From Stenogyne calaminthoides (Eukaryota; Streptophyta; Magnoliopsida; Lamiales; Lamiaceae), in NCBI GenBank assembly GCA_037126765.1, contig JBBCBC010000035.1, positions 1,116,001-1,180,000 on the forward strand: DNA of 64,000 nucleotides, read 5' to 3'. Each line of letters opens with the position of its first letter. The stretch's first letter is position 1. The notes under the pieces were generated by a model. It was not told the DNA's origin and ran no database searches. It saw nothing but the letters and a program-made list of their open reading frames with translations. A program made the translations under genes and the position numbers. Below, piece after piece: positions 23,204-34,537 of the stretch.

Positions 23204-23224
23204 AGGTTTGTCTTGTGGGTCCCT

Positions 23225-25340
23225 TGTTGGTCCCGGTGCTAACGAGTCTCACACGTGTATGGGGGGGAATACACTTTTCAGTGATTTTTAAAACTTTTCT
23301 TTCACTGAGGTCAGATGGGTCAGGTTATCCTGATGATTTTGCCCTGAAAAGCACAGATTGCCCTGAGTCAAAGTCTACTGAGACAATGATCCTGAGCTGC
23401 TTTCAGAAGCTTCAGATTAGCCCAACTGAGCCTGAGTTTATCAGAGATCCTGAGACGCTTGGATCAGATAATTATCTTACTGAACCCTTAGTAGAGTTAG
23501 TTCAGTTTGGTAACTATCTGCTCTAGCTACTCAAGTGTGCAGAATGGTTGACCCTAAGTTTATACTCGTTTTTTGTTTTGCTGAAAATCTTCCCTTCAAT
23601 AAAACAGTGATTAAGGCTGTGATCAATTTGATGCAAGTTCAGTGGATTGGTTCCAACTGAATATCAATTATGCTTTCAGTGAAAACATGCAACAGATAAT
23701 AATGCATTACAGAAAGCAAAACAACACAGCAATTATAGTGGTTCAGAGACTCAAGCTCCTATATCCACTCTCTCTGACCTTCAGAGAAATTCCTTAACCA
23801 CTTCCTAAAGCTTTCTGGCTAACTCACTGTAGCTTACTCACTTTTCTACCTTGAGTTTTCTGGCTGACTCACTGCAGCTTACTAACTCAAACACACACAA
23901 GTGTTCAGACTACCACAAGTAGCTTACTAACTTCTTCTCTAGAGTTTTATGGCTAACTCACTGTAGCTTACTAACTCTTTACAACTCCAACTCACCAACA
24001 AAACACACACAAACTACCTTAACAAGGGGTTTGGGTTTTGGGTTGGTTTTCAACTAGGATGAGATATCCTTTACAATAAGAACAATGCAAAGGCTAGGAT
24101 ATCTCTACTAAGCTTTGGATATTTCTTATCAATCTAGGCTTAGTGAATGAGCTCTCTTCAATGTGAAACACTTGGGAAATTCTAGGTTTTTTCGAGTGCT
24201 TCAATTTGCAATAATACGAATGAGCTCTTGAGTTGCTTTGAAATTTCCCGTGACCTCTCAATGTAAAGGGTCACTAGTATTTATAGGCAACTTCACCAAG
24301 GTCACTCTTGAAAAACTATCCGTTGGAGGAGATAACTTCATGAGTTTCCTCTTATGGTGTTTGATGAACGACTATATTTAGGGTTTGAATACTCCCTTGC
24401 ATGTTTTAGGAAATATGCAAATCATGTAGCCAATCACCAATTTTTGCGATGCGAACATAGTACTAATGACATGATTCAGTGGTCCCGCCGCTTTCAAAGG
24501 TCGAAGAAAAGTATAGTGTTGTCTTTCTCTCGATTGGTTCTTGTCTTCAAAAATGTAGAAAACATAACGGCTCTTTTTGGTCAATCTCTTAATGAGATAA
24601 CCTTAAACAACACTTGACTTAGTTCCTTTTGTTCCGCATATGAATGTTTTAGACAATATCTATTTTTTCAATGTTTGGGTTTTTTCGGTTTTGTAATCTT
24701 CGAGATAGATATATTGATGCCTCTGAACATTAGGGTTATCTTGAGTATTGATATTTTCTGGATTCTTCGGTAACTCTTTTGGTCTTGATATCTTACGAGT
24801 CTTGATGTCTTACGAGTTTTTGATGTCTTGATGACATCTTGAGTCTTGATGTCTTGATGACATCTTGAGTCTTGATGTCTTGATGACATCTTTTGAGTCT
24901 TGATTTCTTGATTACTTCTTTGAGTCTTGATTTTTGACAACTTCTTGAGTCTTGATTTGTTCGATAACTTCTTGAGTCTTGATTTCTTGATGACTTCTTG
25001 AGTAAATCGGTGTCTTGATGACATCTTGAGTCTTGATGTCTTGACAACTTCTTGAGTCTTGATTTCTTGATTACTTCTTGAGTCTTGATTTCTCCGATTA
25101 CTTCTTGAGTCTTGATTCCTTGACAACATCTCTTGAGTCTTGATTCCTTGACAACATCTCTTGAGTCTTGATTTTCTTGATTAACCTCGATCTATATCTG
25201 CTGACTATACATGGTGCAGATAACTTCCTGAACACTCTATACTGAAACTTGACTCAGTCTATCAAGATTATCCTTAACATGTCATACTCAGGGGTTTTGG
25301 GATCTAATCAAAACATCTTTATTAAATTCATCTCCCAACA
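23225..25340 (-). mobile_element. Solo LTR of family C, inverted, TSD TCCCW
   Basis: In the minus sense it runs from TGTTGGGAGATGAATTTA (25340) to GGGACCAACA (23225). Flanks are TCCCT (23220-23224) and TCCCA (25341-25345), a 4/5 target duplication. It has a TATA box at 24285-24278 (minus) and the CCAACGG motif at 24320-24324. It is longer than the other C LTRs because of an expanded minisatellite at about 24780-25190. Confidence 0.88.
24780..25190 (-). repeat. Minisatellite inside the C-family LTR
   Basis: About 15 copies of a 26-29 bp unit, each with TGAGTCTTGAT followed by a variable TTTCTTGATGAC-like part. The reading frames that cross it (24668-25129 and 24793-25047, minus) are just translations of the repeat. 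Confidence 0.8.
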
Positions 25341-26990
25341 TCCCAGTCTGTTTAGGTAAATGAAGGTGGTTAAAAAAAAGAAGCTAAATTCCAAAAAACG
25401 AACGAAAACAAATTGTGAGAGAGAGAAGGGTAGTAAGCCGTCATGTTAGATTTATATCATGAAATTTCATGCCTTTGATTACAGGTTAGAGGTTGAACAA
25501 ATTTCACATAAAAATTTATAAAATTAATTAATAAGTGTAACTTATATTATTAAAAGTTATTAATTGTGATAAATAAATGATTTGACTTTTCATTATAAAA
25601 TGTATTATTCATAACACTGAATGATGTGACTTATATTACAGCAGTCATCAGGGTTATTAGTAATGATAATTGAAAAATATGACTTATGTTACAAAATGGT
25701 ATTAATCAGGATAATTGAAGGGTTATGTCTAAAAAAATGAATCAATTTCACGGTAATATGTTTCACAGCATACCAACTCTTTATTATAAATTTAAGTTTC
25801 TCTTAATTTTTTTTCATTTTAAAGATCCGAAAGTTTATTAAACATGAGTACATGATTATTTGAATTCCTTAACAAATCGTCTAACTTACTTAAGAATAGA
25901 AGGAAAACGAATCATACAATGAATAACAAAAAAGATGAAGAATAAATAGCTTGGATCCATTTTCATGTTCGAAATTTAATTTCTTCCACGATATTTTCCA
26001 CTTTCGGATTAGTCTCTTTGAAGATAGCTTATTTTCTTGGCTTTCCAAATACGTCTTGTATAGAAGAAAATAGAATATACTTGGACTTCTTGTCATCCAT
26101 ACGCCTAATCTCTAGAGACTTTTTTTTTTATCGCGCAAATGATGGATCGAACCCATAGCTAGTAATTTAGCACATTAACAAGTAATTTAATTAATTATTA
26201 ATTTTTTTTATATTGGGTCGTATGTCATGAATTTAGAACAGTAAACGGTAATGACTTAAGTAAATGCAATTATGCAATACAAGACGTAGTCTAACTAAAA
26301 AATGCAATATTTAGTCAACCCAAAAGTTAAAAAAAAAATTGTTTATAAATGAAACCAACACCAGATGGCATGATTATAAGAAAGTGATATATGGAAGTTC
26401 CCAGGAAAAGAATAAGGTTATCATAAATCATTTGATATTGACCAAGATCGAAGGGATATTCTGCTCCACTTATTGCTCTTCTTTTCTCTATAAATTTCAT
26501 TTTCTTTCTTTTTGTCAAAATTCATTATTTACCACTCAAGTTCAGGTTTGATTATTCAAAGTCGTAATAGGTACATTAATTCAGAAATTTTTTGACTTTT
26601 TATGATGTATTTTATTTATAAAATCCTAATGTTGATACTGAAATTTTATTTAAATTAAAAATGTCATATATTTGTATAAATTCTAATTTGGAGATAATAA
26701 TAATATAAGAATATCTCCAAAATTTAAAATTTATTTTTCCTTGTTATCAGGATTTGGGTATATCTTTTTTCTTGCTCCCAAGACATTGACGGTATAAGTC
26801 ACAAACAACTTCGTCAACTCTCTACTATCAAATTGTAGGTTAAATTTTTACTATGATGGAATAAGTTATAAACGACATCATCAACTCCCTATCCTGAGTC
26901 AGATGAAATAAGTCATGTTATAAGTCGCAAATTACTCATCAACTCATGGAATAATTCACAAACGATTCCATCAACTACCAAGTTGTAGAA
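25341..26990. other. AT-rich intergenic DNA with weak repeats
   Basis: No gene recognised. Near 26140-26150, GGATCGAACCC is the reverse complement of a pol III B-box-like word, but no companion A-box or tRNA fold was seen. At 26780-26985 a loose repeat containing ATAAGTCACAAACGAC and CATCAACTC occurs three to four times. Confidence 0.4.
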
Positions 26991-27689
26991 TGTTGTGTGC
27001 ATATCGCGCGAGGTGGGCCATGTCCCACTATTCCTTACCCATTATCCGATAGTAGAAACATAAATATTTTACAAGTGTTGCACCTCGCACCACGGACCTC
27101 GCTTGCTAACCTTGAGAGGTCATTGATGGCGAGGTCGAAGACCTCGACCCGATCAGATGTGAAGCATTAACTCTGATGTGACACCTGCCAGACACCGGGT
27201 ACAGAAGATCTTTCCTCAACCATGCTTAATCCTGGAATAAATCGACATAGGATGGATTTGGGTACCTACTTTGGGTAGCTGCAACGGCTAGTTCACCGAA
27301 AACCAGGAGTTTACCCTGGTCGTTGTGCAAGCAAGACAAGTGAGGTGGCCAAACCTCAGGTGACCTCCCGCTAGCTCCAGAAGAGAAACAATTTAGGGTA
27401 TCTATAACATTAAATGGGTAGCAGACATTTAATGCCTTTGTACTTGTAATCCGGGAGAGTGATCTCCACTCCCCCCCAATGCTATAAATATGGGTCATTT
27501 ATGACCTCAAAAAGGAGAATTCATACCATACCAAAACTCTTGACAATTTACTTCTTGTATTTATGATGAACAAATACTCAAACACTCATTCAATTGCAAT
27601 GAATGCTACCAACACTATTTAATTACTTGTTGTTACTAAGATCTTAAGCCACACTTAACTTCCAAATTCTCATATTTTAGTACACAACA
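26991..27689 (+). repeat. Ty3/gypsy-type LTR (about 0.7 kb)
   Basis: Ends in an 8 bp inverted repeat: TGTTGTGT at 26991 and ACACAACA at 27682-27689. Contains a TATA-like CTATAAATATGG near 27482. It is followed immediately by ATTGGCGTTAGAAGGAGG, the form of primer site seen next to many plant gypsy LTRs. It is therefore a 5' LTR whose internal region was interrupted after about 22 bp by element D. Confidence 0.72.
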
Positions 27690-27707
27690 ATTGGCGTTAG
27701 AAGGAGG
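27690..27707 (+). other. Gypsy primer-binding site
   Basis: ATTGGCGTTAGAAGGAGG directly after the LTR end. It resembles the TTGGCGCxAGAAGGAGG sites of plant gypsy elements, one base from that pattern, and differs from the TGGTATCAGAGC site of the neighbouring families. Confidence 0.6.
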
Positions 27708-27711
27708 ATAA

Positions 27712-29245
27712 TGTTGGGATATTTTAGTTTTGATAAATTATGCCAAAACATTATCAACTTGTATTTTTGAAGTTAATCTACAGATAACAAGTTGAGGGGG
27801 AACGAGAGAACAAATTGAGGGGGAACTCACGAAATCAGACGAAGATGATCGAGATCAGACGAGGCTGCAGACGAGGCCGATCGAGATCAGATGAGTAGGA
27901 TGAGTTAAAGTAAACCGATGAGTCGAACAAAGAAGAAACATGCAGATTTTTGAAGAAGAAATGTTGATGCAAAGGTCGATGTTTGCGGAATGATGACGCA
28001 CTGACCGATGTTCTTTAACAGTCAAATTGACCGATGTCACGACCAGTCAAATGACCGATGTCGACTGATCAGATGGAATCTGGTGACGCAAATTGACCGA
28101 TAAGTTGTCGACCAGTAAATTGACCGATGTCACTTGATCAGACGAAATGACCGATGTTGTCGAGTCAGTACTTGACCCGATGTCGCGACCAGATGTACCG
28201 ACCGATGTCACGACCAGATGCAAACTGACCAGATGTCACGACTGATAAAAGGGCCGATCCGATCCGACTGGCCGACGATCAGAGATCGAAACTCACAGAC
28301 CAGATTTTGATGCTTTAAATCTGGCAGACCATTTCACAGGACCGATTTCAGCAGATCGTAAATCAAGATACGATCAAACGACCCGAATCGAAGAGTTAAT
28401 AAGAATAAGACGAAATAAATCGATCCGTTAGACATACAAAAGCAAATTGGCCAATAAGAAGACAACACACATATTGATGTGACATAAAGTTCGCAAAGGA
28501 AAAGTCTGAAAAGAACAAAAGAAAAGTTTGAAGATATTAATATGGATTTGAATATTACTTTCCAACAAAGAATATTTAAATCCACACTATAAATACATTG
28601 CACTATCTTCAAAAGAAGATAATGGAGGATCCGCAGGGAATTAAAGCCAAATATTCAAGCAACTCCATTCATAGAACACAGAGCAAGAAATACACACATA
28701 TATTCAAAAGTGTTCTACCCTAGATCTAAGCACAAATGCTATATCCTAAGCTTAGAGAGATTTTCCCATCCTTAGCATTGAGGCTAAACAAATGTAAGGA
28801 AAATATCAACCTAGTTGAAACCAAACAAACCTTACCCAAATCGGTCGGTTAAGTTTGTAGGTGAGTGTGAACTCGGTAAACATCTAGCAATCCCGAAAGG
28901 GAGGGTAGGCGATCCCGTGAGGGTGATAAGTCCCGCTTTGAGTGAGAACCCCAGAAACATCTAGCAATCCCGAAAGGGAGGGTAGGCAATCCCGTGAGGG
29001 TGATAAGTCCCGTTTGAGTGAGAACTCGGTAAACATCTGTTGGTTAAGTTGGTGCCCCATGAAGGGAAGAGTGGATGTAGGATTTAGTTGTCCAACCACT
29101 ATAAAAATACGTGTGTTCTTATTTGCTTTCATATTAACTGTCATACATACTTTAGTAAATCTGCATAACACATTCGAAAAAAAAAATTTAAGTCACCTCC
29201 CATTGAGATTTTACGAGTTTTAAATCGGGTTTTTCGGGACCAACA
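27712..29245 (+). repeat. 5' LTR of element D
   Basis: 1,534 bp with TGTTGG...CCAACA termini. 27960-28260 is a minisatellite of roughly nine TGACCGATGTC units. A TATA box (28588-28595) follows an inverted repeat GGATTTGAATATT/AATATTTAAATCC. The loop motif is decayed here (TTTCCAACAAAG). Confidence 0.9.
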
Positions 29246-29470
29246 ATTGGTATCAGAGCAGGGGTTCAAAAGTTCACTAGATTTTAGTGTGAACACCTGA
29301 ACTGATTTTTTTTTGTTAAAACCCATTTAGTTTAAAATGCATATTATTTATAAAATTCATGGAGGTTGACAATCATCTTCTTCATCATTTCTCTTGTTTA
29401 ACTAACACTATTTTTCTAGTATATTTTTATTGTTAGTTAGTTTTGGCATCATTATCAAAAAGGGGGAAAT
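29246..29470 (+). other. Internal region of element D: PBS and PPT only
   Basis: TGGTATCAGAGC at 29248-29259 and a polypurine tract (AAAAAGGGGGAAAT) at 29457-29470. The roughly 200 bp between them is AT-rich with no ORF. Confidence 0.88.
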
Positions 29471-30829
29471 TGTTGGGATATTTTAGTTTTGATAAATTAT
29501 GCCAAAACATTATCAACTTGTATTTTTGAAGTTAATCTACAGATAACAAGTTGAGGGGGAACGAGAGAACAAATTGAGGGGGAACTCACGAAATCAGACG
29601 AAGATGATCGAGATCAGACGAGGCTGATCGAGATCAGATGAGTAGGATGAGTTCCGAGTAAACCGATGAGTCGAACAAGAAGAAACAACAGATTTTTTGA
29701 AGAAGAAATGTTTGATGCAAGGTCGATGCAAGCAGGATGAAAATACCAGATGCACCGACCGATGTTGTTTGATCCCAGTAATTGACCGATGTCGCTTGAC
29801 CAGATCAAATTGACCGATGTCACGACCGATGTTGTTGACCGATCAGATGAATTGATCGATGTCGACGACCAGGTGACCGACCGATGTCACGACCAGATGT
29901 GAATGACCGATGTTGTCGACAGCAAAATGACCGATGTCAATAACCGGATGCGGTGACCGATGCTCCGACCAGATGCAAAGTTGACCGTGATGTCACGACT
30001 GATAGTTAGGCCGATCCGATCTGGCCAGGCCGACGATCAGAGACCGTAAATCACAGCAGACCAGATTTTACGACCGATTTCTGCACTGTAAATCAGATAC
30101 CGATCAAACGACTAGAATCGTAAGAGTCGAATAAAGAATAAGACGAAATAAATCGATCCGTTAGACACACAAAAGCAAATTTTCGGCCAATAAGAAGACA
30201 ACACACATATTGATGTGACATAAAGTCGCAAGGAAAAGTGCAAAAGGACAAAGAAAAGTCGAAGTTATTAGATGGATTTGAATATTACTTTCCAAATCGG
30301 TAATATTTAAATCCACACTATAAATACATTGCACTATCTTCAAAAGAAGATAATGGAGGATCCGCAAAGTGAAATTAAAGCCAAATATTCAAGCAACTCC
30401 ATTGATAGAACACGAGCAAGAAATACACACATATATTCAAAAGTGTTCTACCCTAGATCTAAAGCACAAATGCTATATCCTAGCTTAGAGAGATTTTCCC
30501 ATCCCAAGCATTGAGGCTAAACAAATGTAAGGGAAAATCTCAACCTAGTTGAAACCAAACAAACCTTACCCAAATCGCCGGTTAAGTTTGTAGGTGAGTG
30601 TGAACCCGGTAAACATCTAGCAATCCCGAAAGGGAGGGTAGGCGATCCCAAAGAGGGTGATAAGTCCCGTTTGAGTTAGAACTCGTAAACGCCTAAGAAT
30701 CCCGAAAGGGAGGGTAGGCGATCCCGCGAGGGTGATAAGTCCCGCTTTGAGTGAGAACCCCGGAAACATCTCTGTTGGTTAAGTTGGTGCCCCATGAAGG
30801 GAAGAGGATGTAGGACGAGTTGTCCGAAT
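29471..30829 (+). repeat. 3' LTR of element D, left portion
   Basis: Matches LTR 1 with many small differences, mainly in the GACCGATGT minisatellite (29720-29990, about ten units). TATA box at 30319-30326 behind the inverted repeat. Interrupted at 30829 by the solo copia LTR; the remainder is 32681-32839. Confidence 0.88.
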
Positions 30830-32680
30830 CGCTGGGATTATACCGAAAAGTATGCTTTTACTTTGTATAATCAAAACCTAATTTTCGACTTATTTATCAA
30901 ATAAATTGTTTATCATCGATGCTTTAAATATGATTGAATGTTATATATATTTACCGCATAACTGCTCAATAATTGCACGTGTTACATCAGAAGTTAATTT
31001 AGTGATACCGCATCACGTAAGATTAAATTAATAATCCTTGTAACTAAAAAGTACGCCATTCACGACCTAGATGGAAATGAACAACCATCGCGAAAGGTTG
31101 AGGTGTTAGGCTCGATTGGTTTGTCTTGACCAAGAGATTACACTAGTGCATGACCGATGCAAATTTGAATAGGACCTGGCATGAGGAGGATAAATTCTTC
31201 GAAAATCAACAAGGAAGAATTAGACCTCAAAGTGGTTCGTTGTTTCTTAACCTTCGTCCCTTAAATAGATCACGTGGATTGGTAACTATTGCTTTGACTT
31301 ATCATGGGTAGAGAATCGAGAGATTCAATACTTTTTATCTTGGGCAATATTATTGGTCACATGTGATTGCTAAGATTTAATACTAAAGAATCGTGGTGCA
31401 AAGTCTGCTTGTTTGATTTGCCCTCGGGAGGTTCATAAGTTTTATCATACCAAATCTTGCAAGTGGAATTAGTTTCCTAAAGTGGATAATAATGTTGAAC
31501 CGCTCTCTAACCAAGGACAAAAGATATTAATTAACGGAAAGCTATTTCAAAGGGCTTGAATTAATTAATGGGTTAGATAATCTTAAACACGGAAATAATG
31601 ACCGGAGCCATATTGTCTCGTAATATGGGTTAAGATGGATGGTGCAATATTAATTATGTAGTGGGATTAATTAATATTTATGGGCTTGAATTATATTGTG
31701 TCTCAATATTAGATATTCAAGATCCATTAGAAGGTCCAATCTTAATTCTCCTAAAGGCCCCCGAGTAGCCCAAATATATATAGTCCAATAACTGAAAATG
31801 TGATTAAAATAAAATAAATATTGTTGCTTAATATTTCTCTAATTAATTCTAAAATTATGGATAAAAGAGAGAAAAGATTTTCTTTGAATTTTGTTATGAA
31901 TGAAGATATGTATTCTTGGAATACAAGAATATCTCATTAAATTCAAGAAATCTCCCACTTGGTTATTCATGAGGGAATTTTCGAAAATTTTTGGAAATAT
32001 AAAGTGGCAAGAAAGATTTTCTTGATTTTCTTGAAAAGATATTATGGAAGATATGTATTTCTTGAAATACAAGAATATCTCATAAATTCAAGAAGATCCA
32101 AATCTTGGATTCTTGCTTAAATATTTCAAAATTTTGTCCATAATAGAGGAGGTGGGTTTTTTGTGGAATATTTTAATTATGGGAAAAAGAATATAAGAGA
32201 TATATTCAAGATTTCTTGGTGACCAAGAAAAGTCTTTTCCCACATTGAAATATCAACAAAATTTCGTCCACCCTCCCTCTTATAAATAGGGGATGATTAG
32301 TTCATTCCCAAGTACAATTCCATGTATCGAAATATTAGCAAATCCACATGTTGGTGCAACAAAGTTTATTTTTTCCTTTTGTTAATTATTCGCGAGTATC
32401 CTTCCACCGGATTGTCGAGCAAGGGCTAAGGGAATACTTGGGAAGTCCTTTTGGTTAGTCCGTCCGACCAAAGCCACTGCCATCCCGAGAGGTACGTTCA
32501 CGTAAACCCGTAGATTCCACATGCGTAGGTTTTACGTGGCTTTTTATATGCATGATATGTTGTTGCAATTATTATTTGAATTAATATATGATTAATTCAT
32601 GCTAGTAATAATTAATGAATTAAATTTGTATTTAAATATTCACCCCTTAATAGATCTCCATGTAACTCATTTCCCCAACA
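30830..32680 (+). mobile_element. Solo copia LTR nested in element D, TSD CGAAY
   Basis: 1,851 bp, start CGCTGGGATTATAC (two transitions from TGTTGGGATTATAC), end CCCCAACA. Flanks CGAAT (30825-30829) and CGAAC (32681-32685) are the 5 bp duplication with one change. TATA box near 32280. It is the intact version of the LTR split at 9123-10830 and 18781-18907. Confidence 0.9.
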
Positions 32681-32839
32681 CGAACCAACCACTATAAAAA
32701 TACGTGTGTTCTTATTTGCTTTCATATTAACTCATCATACATACTTTAGTAAATCAAGATAACACATTCGAAAAAAAAAATTTAAGTCACCTCCCATTGA
32801 GATTTTACGAGTTTTAAATCGGGTTTTTCGGGACCAACA
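32681..32839 (+). repeat. 3' LTR of element D, right portion
   Basis: Resumes D LTR sequence (CACTATAAAAATACGTG...) and ends GGGACCAACA, then the GATAA target copy. Confidence 0.88.
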
Positions 32840-33012
32840 GATAATCTTTAAGGAATTTAGTGCTAAGGTATTAATATTTTCTCATTGGAGTATTCCTCAC
32901 GAATCTTCGATCAAAAATCCATTTGCATCCTTCGAAATCATCCTCAAGCCTTGAACATGTCTCAAGAAAGTTTTATCTCTAAGGGTGGAGCCAAGTCGGG
33001 GGCCCAAAGATC
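32840..33012 (+). pseudogene. Gypsy leader and possible gag start remnant
   Basis: Continues the gypsy element interrupted at 27711. An ATG at 32957 opens a short frame (MSQESFISKGGAKSG...) that could be the start of gag, cut off at 33012 by the insertion of a copia LTR. Too short to classify by sequence; the call rests on position. Confidence 0.35.
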
Positions 33013-34537
33013 TGTTGGGGTTATACGTGAAAGTATGCTTTTACGTAATAACAGACTAATGTACTTTTATTTATCGAATATAAATTATTTTATCACTGTT
33101 GCTTTTAAATATGAATTAATGTTATTTATTTACTGCAAACTATTCAATGTTAGTACATATTGCATTGTAGTTAATGTGGTGATACCCGATCACAGAAGAT
33201 CACATTAACAGTTCTTTGTAAATAAGTGCATCTTCACAACCTAGATGGAACTAAACACTCCATTGGTAGAGGTTGAAGTGTAAAAGCTCAGATTGACTTG
33301 TCTTGACCAAGAGATTGCACTAACACATTGTGGTGTGCTGAAGAGGAACTACAGAGAGGATAAATTCTTCCGAACTGATTTATGGGATGAAGAATTAGAC
33401 CTCAGTTATTATTAATTTCTTAACCTCTGTCACTTAAATATGATTGTGTGTAATTAATATTTATTGCTTTGACCTGCGATGGGTTTAGAGTTAGATATCG
33501 ATTCTATACTTTGCATTTTGGGCAATATTATTAATTACATGTCAATTGCTAAGATTTAATACAAAGCAATGTATGCAAGGAAAATCTTGTTTGATTTGTT
33601 CCCTTGGTAGGCTCAAAAGTTTTATCATACAAATCTTGCATGTGGATTAAGTTCCGGTGTGGATAGTAATGTTGAGCTATCTTTATTCCAAAGAAAAAAT
33701 ATTAATTAATTTAAAGCTTTTCAGTGTCTTAATTAATTAATTGACAAAATAATCTTAAACACGGAAAATAATAACCGGGAGCCATATTGTCGTAATATGG
33801 ATTAAGATGGATAGTGCAATATTAATTTTATAGTGGAGCAAATTAATATTAATGGGCTGAATAAATATTGTGGCTCAATATTAAGAAATCCATAAATTTC
33901 AAAGGAGGTCCAATCTTAATTCTCCTAAAGGCCCCTCAAATAGCCCAAATATAAAGTCCAAATAATGAAAAGGTGATTAAAATAGAAGAAATAAATATTG
34001 CCTAATTTTCCTTATTATTTTCGAAAATAGAGGAAAAAGAATAGGAAAGATTTTCTTGATCTTCTTGAAAAGATTTTATGGAAAAAGATAAGTATTCTTG
34101 GAATACAAGATTATCCCATAAATTCAAGAAATCAAATCTTGATTCTTTATTTCTTGGAATTTTTGAAAATTGCTCAAGATAGGGAGGAAGAGATCTTTTG
34201 TGATTATTTATAGAAAATATAATATATGAGATATATTCAAGATTGTATCTTGGGAAGATACAAAGAAATTTCTCATAACTCTTCTAGTAAGCAAAAAATT
34301 TTTGCCCCCCCTTTGTTATAATCGTCATGAGAATCCTTCGTGAGAAAAAATTTTCCTTTGTTATAATCGCTCGTGAGAATCCTTCCACCAGACACACGGA
34401 CGAGGACGGGACATATTTGAGAAGGTGTTTTGGGTTGATCCATCTTCTCAATGGTTGTCTCTTCAAGAGGTAATGCTTTCACAGAACTCCTAGATTCCGC
34501 ATGTGTAGGATTTTACGTGAAATTATTTGTATGCATG
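33013..34537 (+). repeat. Copia 5' LTR, left portion
   Basis: Begins TGTTGGGGTTATAC and follows the copia LTR pattern of 9123-10830, more diverged. Broken at 34537 (TATGCATG) by a gypsy-type LTR; resumes at about 37039. Confidence 0.8.

Larger units (their letters stand above)
27712..32839 (+). mobile_element. Complete LTR element D with a 225 bp internal region, TSD GATAA
   Basis: Flanked by a perfect GATAA duplication (27707-27711 and 32840-32844). Structure: LTR 1 (27712-29245), internal (29246-29470), LTR 2 (29471-30829, resumed at 32681-32839 after a nested solo copia LTR). The original element was about 3.3 kb, of which over 90 percent is LTR. It has no coding sequence and carries only PBS and PPT, so it is a non-autonomous parasite. 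Its LTR start (TGTTGGGATATTTTAG) is the same as that of element A, so A and D are one family in opposite orientation. Confidence 0.92.

Noticed and set aside
24668..25129. A 153-codon minus-strand ORF of repeated KTQ/RHQDSR words
   Set aside because: It is a translation of the LTR minisatellite; copies in other C LTRs do not keep the frame.
24780..25190. Regularly spaced direct repeats that superficially resemble a CRISPR array
   Set aside because: Units are adjacent variants of one minisatellite without unique spacers, in a plant LTR.
26135..26170. tRNA or SINE suggested by a reverse B-box-like word
   Set aside because: No A-box at the right distance, no cloverleaf and no tail or target duplication.
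27226..27498. A 90-codon minus-strand ORF
   Set aside because: It lies wholly inside the gypsy-type LTR and has no recognisable motif.
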